A stretch of 64,000 nt of DNA. Source: Cupriavidus malaysiensis (lineage in GTDB: Bacteria > Pseudomonadota > Gammaproteobacteria > Burkholderiales > Burkholderiaceae). The notes under the pieces were generated by a model. It was not told where the DNA came from. It saw nothing but the letters and a program-made list of their open reading frames with translations, and did not search any database. The translations under genes and the position numbers were made by a program. The stretch is taken from NCBI RefSeq assembly GCF_001854325.1, contig NZ_CP017755.1, forward strand, positions 3,038,001 to 3,102,000. The letters run 5' to 3'. Shown here piece after piece: positions 1-8,071 of the stretch; the first letter of the stretch is position 1; the number at the start of each line of letters is the position of its first letter.

Positions 1-1154
1 GGTTCCCCCATACGCCCGGCATCCTGTGGAGCGCGCTGTTCCTCGCCGCCATGTTCCTGCTCAATGCGATCTCGGTGCGTGGCTTCGGCGAGGCCGAATA
101 CTGGTGCGCGCTGGTCAAGGTGGTCACCGTGGTGGCCTTCATCGGCATCGGCCTGCTGATGATCTTCGGCATCCTGCGCGGCGACGCCGGCGGCATGCCG
201 GCCGGGCTGGCCAACCTCACCATCGGCGACGCGCCCTTCGTCGGCGGCCTGCCGGCCATGATCGGCGTGGCCATGATCGCCGGCTTCTCCTTCCAGGGCA
301 CCGAGCTGATCGGCGTGGCCGCGGGCGAGTCGGCCGAGCCGGCCAAGAGTATCCCGCGCGCGGTGCGCCAGGTGTTCTGGCGCATCCTGCTGTTCTACGT
401 GCTGGCCATCCTGATCATCGGCATCCTCGTCCCCTACACCGACCCCAGCCTGCTGAAGAGCGACGTGCAGACGGTCGGCGTGAGCCCCTTCACGCTGGTA
501 TTCCGCCATGCCGGCCTGGCCTTCGCCGCCGGCGTGATGAACGCGGTGATCCTGACCGCCGTGCTGTCGGCGGGCAACTCGGGCATGTATGCCTCGACCC
601 GCATGCTCTACAACCTCGCCACCGAGGGCCGCGCACCGCGCGTGTTCGCGCGGCTCACGCGCAACGGCGTGCCAATGCCGGCGCTGCTGGCCACCACCGC
701 CGTGGGCGCGCTGTGCTTCCTCACCTCGTTGTTCGAAAGCCAGTCGGTCTACCTGTGGCTGCTCAACCTGTCGGGCATGACAGGCTTCATCGCCTGGCTG
801 GGCATCGCCATCAGCCACTACCGCTTCCGCAAGGGCTTCGTCGCCAAGGGCCTGGACCTGTCGCGCCTGCCCTACCGCTCGCCCTTCTTCCCCTACGGGC
901 CGCTGTTCGCCTTCGCCCTGTGCATGGTGATCACGCTGGGCCAGAACTACCAGGCCTTCACCCAGGGCCGCGTCGACTGGCTGGCGGTGGCCGCCACCTA
1001 TGTCGGCATCCCCGTCTTCCTGCTGATCTGGCTGGGCTACCGGCTGGTGCGCAAGACCCGCATCGTGCCCTATGCCGCGATGCACTTCCCGCCGCTGCCG
1101 GCGCGCGCCACCGGGCTGCCCGACGCGGGCGCCGCGGCGGCGGCGGCCGAGTAA
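1..1154 (+). CDS. lysP: lysine-specific permease LysP, 5'-truncated by window edge
   Basis: Inner-membrane amino acid:proton symporter of the APC superfamily. The reading frame is open from base 3 with no start before the window edge, so the N-terminal part of the protein lies outside. The visible part carries blocks I recognise from E. coli LysP almost word for word: NAISVRGFGEAEYW, GFSFQGTELIGVAAGES, IPRAVRQVFWRILLFYV, NSGMYASTRMLYNLA and SGMTGFIAWLGIAISHYRFR. At least eight hydrophobic segments remain. The C-terminus ends in a run of alanines. Lysine specificity is inferred from the similarity to LysP; a related basic amino acid permease is the alternative. Nothing visible shows its regulation. 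Confidence 0.88.
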   Translation, partial: FPHTPGILWSALFLAAMFLLNAISVRGFGEAEYWCALVKVVTVVAFIGIGLLMIFGILRGDAGGMPAGLANLTIGDAPFVGGLPAMIGVAMIAGFSFQGTELIGVAAGESAEPAKSIPRAVRQVFWRILLFYVLAILIIGILVPYTDPSLLKSDVQTVGVSPFTLVFRHAGLAFAAGVMNAVILTAVLSAGNSGMYASTRMLYNLATEGRAPRVFARLTRNGVPMPALLATTAVGALCFLTSLFESQSVYLWLLNLSGMTGFIAWLGIAISHYRFRKGFVAKGLDLSRLPYRSPFFPYGPLFAFALCMVITLGQNYQAFTQGRVDWLAVAATYVGIPVFLLIWLGYRLVRKTRIVPYAAMHFPPLPARATGLPDAGAAAAAAE

Positions 1155-1182
1155 TGGCGGCATAGCAGCGGCATAGCGGCCG

Positions 1183-1213
1183 GCGCCCGCCCCCCTTGCA
1201 GGGCGGCGGGCGC
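1183..1213 (+). terminator. GC-rich hairpin after lysP
   Basis: A 9-bp perfect stem (GCGCCCGCC at 1183-1191 with GGCGGGCGC at 1205-1213) lies 29 bases after the permease stop. There is no T-run, so an intrinsic terminator is possible but unproven. Confidence 0.4.
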
Positions 1214-1359
1214 GTGCCGGGTGTCGCAACGAGCACGACGACAAGCATACGGAAACGGAGACGAACACGAGCAGAAGGCAGGCCCACTGCCCGCAACAGG
1301 ACGCATCCCGACGCGTACCACAACAAGCCATCCCAAGGCACAACACAAGGAGAACCGCT

Positions 1360-3054
1360 TTGACGCACCGTACCCGCACCACGCTGGCCGCCCTCGCCGC
1401 CAGCCTCGCCTTCGGCCTGCCCGTCGGCGCCCAGGCCGCCCCCACCCTGGTCGAATCCGTGCAGGGCTACACGCTGCAGGACGGCAGGCTGGCCACCTTC
1501 ACCGGCCTGGTGTTCGACCAGGGCAAGGTGCTGGCCACCGGCGACGCCGCCGCGCTGCGCGCCCGCTATCCGGACGCCGCCCGCGTCGATGGCGGCGGCA
1601 AGACGCTGCTGCCGGGCCTGATCGACGCCCACGGCCACGTCTTCCGGCTGGGCTTCAAGACCACCGAGATCTCGCTGTCGGGCACCAGGGACCTGGCCGA
1701 GGCGCAGGGCCTGATCCGCGCCTATGGCGCCAGGAACCCGCAGCGCCAATGGCTGCTGGGCTATGGCTGGAACCAGGTCAACTGGAAGCTGGGCCGCTTC
1801 CCCACCGCCGCCGAACTGGATGCCGCCGTATCCGACCGCCCGGTGCGCCTGATCCGCGTCGACGGCCACGCCGCCTGGCTCAATACCAAGGCGCTGCAGG
1901 CGGCCGGCATCACGCGCGAGACCAAGGATCCGGCCGGCGGCCGCATCGAGCGCGACGCCGACGGCAATCCCACCGGCGTGCTGGTCGACAAGGCCATGGC
2001 CCTGGTCAACGAGGTGATCCCGCCCTACTCGGACGACGACCGCCGCGCCGCGCTGGCCGCCGCCGTGGCGCACCTGAACGCGCTCGGCCTGACCGCCGTG
2101 GGCGACGCCGGCGTGACCGCCGCCGAGGACCGCATCTACCGCGAATTCGCCGACCAGGGCAAGCTGACCACGCGCATCTACGGCATGATCCGCGACGTCG
2201 GCGACGACTTCAAGGCGCTTTCGGCCAAGGGGCCGCTGGTCGGCTATGGCAACGACCGCTACAGCCTGCGCGCGGTCAAGCTGTACGGCGACGGCGCGCT
2301 GGGCAGCCGCGGCGCCGCGCTGATGGCGCCCTACTCGGACGACCACGTCCACAGCGGCCTGCTGTTCATGAGCGACGCCGCCATGCAGGCCGCGGTCAAG
2401 AGCGCCATCCGCGCCGGCTACCAGGTCAATGTGCACGCCATCGGCGACGCCACCAACCACCAGGTGCTGGACGCCATGGAAGCCGCCTTCAAGGAGGTGG
2501 GCGGGCGCGAACTGCGCAACCGCATCGAGCATGCGCAGGTGATCGCACTGCCGGACATCCCGCGCTTCAAGCAGCTCGACCTGATCGCCTCGATGCAGCC
2601 CACCCATGCCACCAGCGATATGAACATGGCGGAGGACCGCATCGGCAAGGAACGCATCAAGGGCGCCTACGCCTGGCAGACGCTGCTCAGGCAGGGCACC
2701 GTGATCGCCGGCGGCTCCGATTTCCCGGTGGAATCGGCCAACCCCTTCTATGGGCTGCACGCCGCCGTCACCCGCACCGATCACGAAGGCCGGCCGATCC
2801 AGGGCTGGCATCCGGAAGAGGCGATGACGCTGCCGCAGGCCTTCCGTGCCTTCACGCTGGACGCGGCCTACGCGGAACACCAGGAGAAGACGCTCGGCTC
2901 GCTGGAGCCGGGCAAGTGGGCCGACTTCATCCTGGTCGACCGCGACCTGTTCCGGGTGGCGCCGGCGGACATCTGGAAGACACGGGTGCTGCAGACCTGG
3001 GTGGCTGGCCAACGCGTCTACGTGAACGAGAACGTGAACGCGAAGCAGGACTGA
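1360..3054 (+). CDS. exported YtcJ-type amidohydrolase (amidohydrolase 3 family)
   Basis: Predicted periplasmic metal-dependent hydrolase of 564 aa. The start is a TTG, chosen because an AAGGAGA ribosome site at 1347-1353 precedes it at normal spacing and the product then begins with a clean Sec signal peptide (basic MTHRTRTT, hydrophobic core, cut after AQA near residue 26). Metal-site motifs of the superfamily are present: HxH in DAHGHV (His91/His93), KLYGDGALGSRGA, NVHAIGDATNH, RIEHAQVI and the C-terminal GGSDFPVES with the catalytic Asp. YtcJ-like enzymes act on varied amides and N-acyl compounds; the substrate cannot be read from sequence. It stands alone after lysP, about 170 bases before the next gene. 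Confidence 0.82.
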   Translation: MTHRTRTTLAALAASLAFGLPVGAQAAPTLVESVQGYTLQDGRLATFTGLVFDQGKVLATGDAAALRARYPDAARVDGGGKTLLPGLIDAHGHVFRLGFKTTEISLSGTRDLAEAQGLIRAYGARNPQRQWLLGYGWNQVNWKLGRFPTAAELDAAVSDRPVRLIRVDGHAAWLNTKALQAAGITRETKDPAGGRIERDADGNPTGVLVDKAMALVNEVIPPYSDDDRRAALAAAVAHLNALGLTAVGDAGVTAAEDRIYREFADQGKLTTRIYGMIRDVGDDFKALSAKGPLVGYGNDRYSLRAVKLYGDGALGSRGAALMAPYSDDHVHSGLLFMSDAAMQAAVKSAIRAGYQVNVHAIGDATNHQVLDAMEAAFKEVGGRELRNRIEHAQVIALPDIPRFKQLDLIASMQPTHATSDMNMAEDRIGKERIKGAYAWQTLLRQGTVIAGGSDFPVESANPFYGLHAAVTRTDHEGRPIQGWHPEEAMTLPQAFRAFTLDAAYAEHQEKTLGSLEPGKWADFILVDRDLFRVAPADIWKTRVLQTWVAGQRVYVNENVNAKQD

Positions 3055-3227
3055 GCGGCTGCGGCCGGCTCCGGTCTTCCATGGCCGGAAAGCGGCCGGG
3101 GCGCCGCGTGCGCTGCCGGGCGCATGCGGGCCGGCCATCTTCACCGGCGCCGCTCCTTGTGGGATAGTCGGGAGATGCGGACGGCGGCGCCACCCCGCCG
3201 CCGTCTCCGTTCCGGCAGGGCGGCCCG

Positions 3228-4142
3228 ATGATCCCGCACCCTTCTCGCTTTTTCGCCCCCGGCACCTTGTGGCCGGCCATCCTGCGCCAGGCCGAGCGCG
3301 CCCGGCACAGCGGCGCGCTGCAGCCGATCGAGACCGGTACCGTGCTGATCGACGATGGCGGCGTGCGCTTCCAGGTACGCCAGGTCTCGAGCCTCGCCCG
3401 CAAACCCGTGCCGACGCAGGCGCCGCACCGGGCCACCGCCGACCCCTTCCTGCCCCATGACCCCGAACTGTTCGTCGCCGACGTGGGCCCGGCTCACCTG
3501 GCGCTGCTCAACAAGTTCCATGTCATCGACCACCACCTGCTGATCGTCACGCGCGCCTTCGTGCCGCAGGAGACGCTGCTGGACCTGGCCGACTTCGCCG
3601 CCTTGTTCGCCTGCCTGGCCGAGTTCGACGGCCTGGGCTTCTACAACGGCGGCACCGTGGCCGGTGCCAGCCAGCCGCACAAGCACCTGCAGGTGGTGCC
3701 GCTGGCCGGCCTGGGCGGCACGCCGCCGATGGTGCCGCTGCTGGACGCGGCGCCGGCCAGCGGCACGCACCCCCATGTGCGCCGCGCGCCCGGCCTCGCC
3801 TTCGCCCACGCCTACGCACCGCTGACCACGCTGCTGCCGCCGGAACGCATGGCGCGCGTGGCGCTGGCGCGCTACCGGGAACTGCTGGAGGCCGTCGGCA
3901 TCGAGGCGCGCGCGACCGAGGCGGGGAACCTGCAATCCGCGCCCTACAACCTGCTGGTGTTCCCGCGCGGCATGCTGCTGGTGCGGCGCGCGGCGGAGCA
4001 TGTGGCGGGGCTGTCCGTCAACGCGCTGGCCTATGCCGGCTCGCTGTTCGTGCGCGACGCGGCGCAACTGACGGCGGTGGCCACGCTGGGACCGATGGCG
4101 GTCCTGCGCCAGGCGGCCGCGCCGGATGACGGCCACGCTTGA
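3228..4142 (+). CDS. ATP adenylyltransferase (Ap4A phosphorylase)
   Basis: Soluble 304-aa enzyme of the APA1/APA2 branch of the HIT superfamily, which splits diadenosine tetraphosphate with phosphate to ADP and ATP. The HIT-like catalytic motif is HKHLQ at residues 151-155 within SQPHKHLQVVPL. Upstream blocks LLNKFHVIDHHLLIVTR and GFYNGGTVAGASQPHKH and downstream SAPYNLLVFPRGMLLV are typical of the family. The length matches bacterial members. It is preceded by about 170 bases without a gene and followed by decayed DNA. The role would be clearing of the alarmone Ap4A or nucleotide salvage. Start chosen at the only early ATG; no strong ribosome site is visible before it. Confidence 0.88.
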   Translation: MIPHPSRFFAPGTLWPAILRQAERARHSGALQPIETGTVLIDDGGVRFQVRQVSSLARKPVPTQAPHRATADPFLPHDPELFVADVGPAHLALLNKFHVIDHHLLIVTRAFVPQETLLDLADFAALFACLAEFDGLGFYNGGTVAGASQPHKHLQVVPLAGLGGTPPMVPLLDAAPASGTHPHVRRAPGLAFAHAYAPLTTLLPPERMARVALARYRELLEAVGIEARATEAGNLQSAPYNLLVFPRGMLLVRRAAEHVAGLSVNALAYAGSLFVRDAAQLTAVATLGPMAVLRQAAAPDDGHA

Positions 4143-4150
4143 GGCTTGCC

Positions 4151-4183
4151 TGGGACGTGCCTCGGACGTGCCTGGGACGTGCC
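4151..4183. repeat. three 11-bp tandem repeats
   Basis: TGGGACGTGCC, TCGGACGTGCC and TGGGACGTGCC follow each other without gaps just after the Ap4A phosphorylase stop codon, at the border of a decayed region. Confidence 0.8.
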
Positions 4184-4248
4184 TGAAGCGCGCTGGGGCT
4201 GGTCGCCCTCGCCTTCCAGGTAGATGCGCGCCAGGTGCCTGCCGGAAC

Positions 4249-4541
4249 TGCCCGGTGCCCGCCGTGGCGGAATCCGGCTTGCCCGGCTTCGAAGCGTATT
4301 CGTGGATCGGTATTCGTGGATCGGCATCTTCGCACCGGCCGGCACCCCGCCGGCGACGCTGCGCAAGCTGACCGCCGACTTCCAGGCCGCGCTCAACGAT
4401 CCCGAGACCCACCGCAAGCTGACCCAGGCCGGCTTCGAGGTGATGGCCAGCGACGGCCCCGCGCTCGACCGCTACGCGCGCGAACAGTACGAACGCTGGA
4501 AGGGCTTCGTGGCGAAGACGGGCCTGAAGCTGGAGGAATAG
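4249..4541 (+). pseudogene. remnant of a Bug/TctC solute-binding receptor, frameshifted
   Basis: The C-terminal third of a tripartite tricarboxylate transporter receptor is recognisable in two frames. VPAVAESGLPGFEAYSWIGI (4254-4313) is in one frame and IFAPAGTPPATLRKLTADF onward to the stop at 4541 is in another. The switch coincides with a 14-bp tandem duplication (TATTCGTGGATCGG at 4297-4310 and again at 4311-4324); removing one copy restores one continuous receptor sequence across it. A further one-base slip near 4250 separates the LPELPG block from VPAVAES. The first two thirds of the gene and its signal peptide are missing. An intact gene would be about 320 codons. Confidence 0.8.
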
Positions 4542-4584
4542 GGAACAGCGAATGGGCCGACGTGCGCTGGCGAGCGCTGGCGCC

Positions 4585-4851
4585 TCAGAAGTCGACGCTG
4601 GCCGATGCCGGCGCCGCGATGCGCACGCCGAAGCTGGTAATGTCCGGCAACGTCGCATTGTGGTGGGCGAAGATGCTTGCCACCGGCGCATGCGGCTTGT
4701 CGCGCGTGGTGTGCGCATCCGCCACCAGCGAGATGGCATAGCCCAGCCCTGCCACGCGCGTCCAGCCAATCCTGCAGCGGCGTGCGCATCGCGACGCCGG
4801 ATCGAACAGGACTTGCTGGACGTCGATGACGAGCAGGGCGGAGGTGGTCAT
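4585..4851 (-). pseudogene. isochorismatase-family hydrolase remnant with internal deletion
   Basis: The open frame begins MTTSALLVIDVQQVLFDP, the usual N-terminus of a cysteine hydrolase of the isochorismatase family with its catalytic Asp. It then passes directly into GYAISLVADAHTT, which normally lies about 100 residues later, after the catalytic Cys. The end HNATLPDITSFGVRI is also family-like. The middle, including the Cys nucleophile and the Lys region, is absent, so the 88-aa product cannot be an active enzyme. The frame itself is open, which points to a single in-frame deletion. It lies beside the Bug remnant and the yoeB gene. Confidence 0.7.
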
Positions 4852-4919
4852 GACAAGGCGCAACGGTACGCACGCGATGAGCCGGCACCACGGTACTGCT
4901 GCGCGAGCCGAGGCGTTCC

Positions 4920-5189
4920 CTACTTGGCGCCGTAGTGCAGGCGACAGGCAATGATGGTCAACTCGTCATCGTTGGCGTGATAAACGAGACGGTTGGTATT
5001 GTCGATGCGGCGCGACCAGTAGCCGGACAGATTCCCCGTCAGGGGCTCAGGCTTGCCGACTCCATCGAAAGGGTTACGCGTGGTGTCCTGGATGAGCTGA
5101 TTGATTCGCTTGAGCGTCTTTCTGTCCTGTCCTTGCCAGTAGAGATAGTCATCCCACGCGTCGGGCATGAAGACCAGCTGGCGCGTCAT
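4920..5189 (-). CDS. yoeB: YoeB-family ribosome-dependent mRNA endonuclease toxin
   Basis: An 89-aa type II toxin of the Txe/YoeB family, which cleaves mRNA in the ribosomal A site. Residues corresponding to the E. coli YoeB active site are all present with an offset of two: Glu48, Arg67, His85 and Tyr86 in the terminal RLHYGAK. Other signatures are W18, KRINQLIQD and GKPEPLTGNLSGYWSRRI. The start codon overlaps the stop of the upstream yefM by four bases (ATGA), so the two are translated together. The toxin appears intact. Its position between gene remnants fits a selfish or stabilising element. Confidence 0.95.
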   Translation of the reverse strand: MTRQLVFMPDAWDDYLYWQGQDRKTLKRINQLIQDTTRNPFDGVGKPEPLTGNLSGYWSRRIDNTNRLVYHANDDELTIIACRLHYGAK

Positions 5190-5449
5190 GCCGCGTCCGG
5201 ATCGATCAACTCACGCTCCACCCCCTCGCCCCGGCGATGCTGCTCGATGGAGCGCAGCAAGCGCTCCGCATTGGCCGGCGAACTGAGCAGGTACATGGTT
5301 TCCATCCAGCTGTCGTACTGTTCCTGCGACATGATCACGGCATTGGGCGCATCGCGCCGTGTGATCAGGATGGCATCGTGATCGGCGATGGCCTGGTCGA
5401 TCACGGCCTTCAGGTTGTTGCGGGCATCGGAGAAATGAACGGTGCGCAT
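5186..5449 (-). CDS. yefM: YefM-family antitoxin
   Basis: An 87-aa antitoxin and repressor of the Phd/YefM family, which neutralises YoeB and represses the operon. I place the start at 5449 (MRTVHFSDARNNL), since YefM proteins begin this way; an upstream in-frame ATG at 5500 would add 17 unrelated residues and cover the promoter. The N-terminal DNA-binding part contains SDARNNLKAVIDQ and ITRRDAPNAVIMSQEQYDSW; the acidic C-terminal tail (ERLLRSIEQHRRGEG...) is the toxin-wrapping segment. It overlaps yoeB by four bases. Autoregulation is likely through the TGTACA palindrome just upstream. Confidence 0.93.
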   Translation of the reverse strand: MRTVHFSDARNNLKAVIDQAIADHDAILITRRDAPNAVIMSQEQYDSWMETMYLLSSPANAERLLRSIEQHRRGEGVERELIDPDAA

Positions 5450-5463
5450 GGCTCGCCCCCACT

Positions 5464-5493
5464 GAACTTGTTCAACTGATTGTACAAGTATAG
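5464..5493 (-). promoter_or_regulatory. yefM-yoeB promoter and TGTACA operator
   Basis: Read on the minus strand, TATACT (5488-5493) fits a -10 box and is followed directly by the perfect palindrome TTGTACAA (5480-5487). A second, imperfect palindrome GAACTTGTTC lies at 5464-5473. TGTACA cores are the known binding sites of E. coli YefM/YefM-YoeB. The element ends 14 bases before the yefM start. No good -35 box is visible in the GC-rich flank. Confidence 0.75.
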
Positions 5494-5524
5494 CAGGCAT
5501 CGGCCGCAGCGCAGGCCCGCGGTC

Positions 5525-6244
5525 TCACAGGCGGGAGCGCTCCGGTCGGACGGCGTCGCCCAGCGCGCGCCGCAGCGCCGCGCGCGCCAGCAGGCGGGTG
5601 GAGTCCAGCGTGGGCAGCGCCGAATTGGCGTCGCCGATGATCAGCGGGATCTCGGTGCAACCCAGCACCACGGCGTCGCAGCCGCGCTCGCGCAGGCCTT
5701 CGATCACGCGCTGGAACACGCGTACCGAATCCGCTTCGATGCGTCCCGGCACCAGTTCGTCCATGATGATGCGCGCGATCGCATCGCGCTCGCCGGGCTC
5801 GGGCCGCACGCAGGCCAGACCGGCCCTGGCCAGGGCGTCCGGGTAGACCTCGCTGTCGACCAGCCAGCGCGTGCCGGTCAGGCCCAGGCGGCGGTAACCG
5901 CGCCCGGCGGCCTCGGCGGCGACCACCTCGGCAATCGACAGCCAGGGCAGCGGCGAGCGCGGCAGCACCTCGGGCAGGGCCTGGTGGATGGTGTTGTCGG
6001 GACAGATCAGGAAATCGGCGCCGGCCCGCGCCAGCTTATGCGCCGAGGACAGCATCAGTTCGGCGACGCCGCCGCGATCGCCCGCCTCCAGGCAGCGCAC
6101 GTAGTCGGCCAGCGAGTGGCCGTGCAGCGAGACTTCCGGGTGGCCGTGCGGCCCCAGCCAGTGCGCGCCCTCGCTGCAGAGGGTGCGGTAGCAGAGCGCG
6201 GCGCCTTCGGCCGAGCAGGCAACGATTCCAATGTGCTGTGGCAT
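5525..6244 (-). CDS. aspartate/glutamate racemase family protein
   Basis: A 239-aa cytoplasmic protein of the Asp/Glu/hydantoin racemase superfamily, which uses two cysteines as acid/base without a cofactor. Both lie in conserved contexts: Cys81 in [10 protein letters not shown] and Cys196 in [12 protein letters not shown]. The N-terminus [17 protein letters not shown] is typical of aspartate racemase-like members. The start at 6244 is preceded by GGGAGA; an upstream ATG (6322) would add 26 unlikely residues. It lies between the yefM promoter and a divergent membrane-protein gene. Aspartate racemase is the best guess, but this family also includes enzymes acting on other substrates. Confidence 0.82.
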   Translation of the reverse strand: MPQHIGIVACSAEGAALCYRTLCSEGAHWLGPHGHPEVSLHGHSLADYVRCLEAGDRGGVAELMLSSAHKLARAGADFLICPDNTIHQALPEVLPRSPLPWLSIAEVVAAEAAGRGYRRLGLTGTRWLVDSEVYPDALARAGLACVRPEPGERDAIARIIMDELVPGRIEADSVRVFQRVIEGLRERGCDAVVLGCTEIPLIIGDANSALPTLDSTRLLARAALRRALGDAVRPERSRL

Positions 6245-6532
6245 GTGAGTATCTCCCGTTTCGGTGTCCCGTTTCGGTGCGCAGGCCCGGCCAGCCCACC
6301 GCATGTGCCGGTCGACGCACAAGCCGGCAGCCTACATCAAGTGGCCGGCCGGCGCAGCGGACGGTGCGGCAGGTGGAGTGGGGCGGACCGGCGACACCGA
6401 CACGGGGCCGCGGCCGGCAGAGTCCGGCATCTGAGATTCCTGAATCGGTTTCGGACGCGTCCCAAACATCCCTGCAAGCGCTTTTGCCATGATGATCCGC
6501 CTCCGCAGGCCTCCCTTTCCCACCCCGACCAC

Positions 6533-7012
6533 ATGACGACGCCCATCCCCCAGCCCACCTCCTTCGCCTTCGTCGCGGCCTCCTGGGCCGCGCTGCTCGC
6601 CGGCCTCGTCGCCTTCCTGATCGGCCTGTTCAACGCCGACATGCAGCTCAACGAGAAGGGCTACTACTTCACCGTCCTCGCCTATGGCCTCTTTGCTGCG
6701 ATCTCGGTGCAGAAGAGCGTACGCGACCGGCTGGAGGGCATTCCGGTGACAGGCATCTACTACGGCCTGAGCTGGGCATCGACCCTGCTGGCGGTGCTGC
6801 TGCTGTGCGTCGGCCTGTTCAACGCAACCCTCGCGCTGAGCGAGAAGGGCTTCTACGGCATGGCCTTCCTGCTCTCGCTGTTCGGCGCCATCGCCGTGCA
6901 GAAGAACACCCGCGACCTTCAGGCAGCAAGGCCCGCGCCGCTCGACCCTCCTCCGCTACCGGCGCACGACGGCGCCGCGTCCGCTCGCCACGACGAGCGG
7001 GAAGACTTCTGA
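6533..7012 (+). CDS. YiaA-type inner-membrane protein (two YiaAB domains)
   Basis: A 159-aa predicted inner-membrane protein built as an internal duplication. Each half has two hydrophobic helices around the signature [16 protein letters not shown] (residues about 31-46) or [16 protein letters not shown] (about 98-113), followed by [11 protein letters not shown] or [11 protein letters not shown]. This matches the YiaA/YiaB family, whose function is not established beyond an envelope stress association in E. coli. A charged, proline-rich tail of about 35 residues follows the last helix and is probably cytoplasmic. The start is the ATG at 6533; no strong ribosome site is seen. It is monocistronic and converges with the LysR gene downstream. 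Confidence 0.75.
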   Translation: MTTPIPQPTSFAFVAASWAALLAGLVAFLIGLFNADMQLNEKGYYFTVLAYGLFAAISVQKSVRDRLEGIPVTGIYYGLSWASTLLAVLLLCVGLFNATLALSEKGFYGMAFLLSLFGAIAVQKNTRDLQAARPAPLDPPPLPAHDGAASARHDEREDF

Positions 7013-7085
7013 AACCGCGCCCATCCGCCGCTTTCAGCGCGGAAAACACGCGGCAGCGACACCATCGGCGCACCCCTGGCCGCGC

Positions 7086-8018
7086 CTACGCCGCCAGCGC
7101 CATGGCACCTCCCCTGCGCTGCGCCGCCAGCGCCTCGAGCGCCTCCAGCACGATGCCCGCGAGCCGCTCCGCGGCCGGCGGCAGTACCGGCCCGGCCCGC
7201 AGCAGCTTGAGCGGCAGCGAAGGCAGCGGGGGCAGGCCCAGGGCGGCGGCATCGAGCGCGCAGACACTGGCCGGCAAGCCGTAGCGGGTGCGCACGGTGA
7301 CGCCGAGGCCGGCGGCGGCGGCGGCCCACAGGCCCGCCAGGCTGGGGCTGGTGAAGACCACGCGCCACGCAATGCCGGCCTGGTCCAGCGCCGCGGTCGC
7401 GGCGGCGTGGAACTGGCAGGGCCGGTCGAAGGCCAGCAGCGGCAGCGGCTCGCCACCGCCGGGCTGCCACGCCGGCGCGTGGGCACCGATCCAGCACATC
7501 GGCGCCTCGTCGATGCGCTCGACGCCGCCCACGCCCTGCAGGCGGTAGCCGAAGGCGGCGGAATCGTCCCAGATCAAGGCCAGGTCCAGGCGTCCGGTGG
7601 CGATGCGCTCCAGCAGGTCGGCGTTGCGCGCCACCGCGGCCTCCACGCGCACGCGCGGATGGGCCCGCGCGAAACGGCCCAGCACCTCGGGCAGCATGGC
7701 TTCGCCGAACTCCTCCTGCAAACCCAGGCGCACACCGCCGTCCAGCCCGGTGCCGCGCACCGCGACCGCGGCTTCGTCGTTCAGCTCCAGCAGGCGCCGC
7801 GCATAGGCCAGCATCACCTCGCCGGCGTCGGTCAGCGCCAGGCCGCGGCCCTCCTTGCGGAACAGCGTGATGCCGGCCTGCTCCTCCAGCTTCTTGATCT
7901 GCGCGCTCACCGCCGAGCTGGAGCGTCCGACGCGATCCGCCGCGCGCGCGAAGCTGCCCAGTTCCATGCCGGTCACGAGGCTGCGCAGGGCAGCCAGGTC
8001 GAAGTGGATCTGTGACAT
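7086..8018 (-). CDS. LysR-family transcriptional regulator
   Basis: A 310-aa regulator with an N-terminal winged helix-turn-helix (LAALRSLVTGMELGSFARAA, then SSSAVSAQIKKLEEQ) and a C-terminal periplasmic-binding-like effector domain. The motif ELGSFARAADRVGRSSSAVSA is typical of the IciA/DsdC-like branch. The start at 8018 is preferred over the ATG at 8027 because AGGATGA precedes it at usable distance. It is divergent from an MFS gene, with only 53 bases between the two starts and a perfect inverted repeat in the middle. It probably controls the transporter and itself. Confidence 0.88.
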   Translation of the reverse strand: MSQIHFDLAALRSLVTGMELGSFARAADRVGRSSSAVSAQIKKLEEQAGITLFRKEGRGLALTDAGEVMLAYARRLLELNDEAAVAVRGTGLDGGVRLGLQEEFGEAMLPEVLGRFARAHPRVRVEAAVARNADLLERIATGRLDLALIWDDSAAFGYRLQGVGGVERIDEAPMCWIGAHAPAWQPGGGEPLPLLAFDRPCQFHAAATAALDQAGIAWRVVFTSPSLAGLWAAAAAGLGVTVRTRYGLPASVCALDAAALGLPPLPSLPLKLLRAGPVLPPAAERLAGIVLEALEALAAQRRGGAMALAA

Positions 8019-8034
8019 ATCAATCATCCTGTTT

Positions 8035-8055
8035 TATCGAATCATTGATTCGATA
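8035..8055. promoter_or_regulatory. perfect 10-bp-arm inverted repeat, likely LysR operator
   Basis: TATCGAATCA (8035-8044), one T, then TGATTCGATA (8046-8055) form a perfect dyad in an AT-rich island between the divergent LysR and MFS genes. The position over both likely promoters fits the operator of the adjacent regulator. Confidence 0.75.
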
Positions 8056-8071
8056 TTTTCCGATTTTCAGG

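Noticed and set aside
958..3144. 728-codon minus-strand frame opposite the amidohydrolase
   Set aside because: Typical antisense shadow in GC-rich DNA, no start context and no domain.
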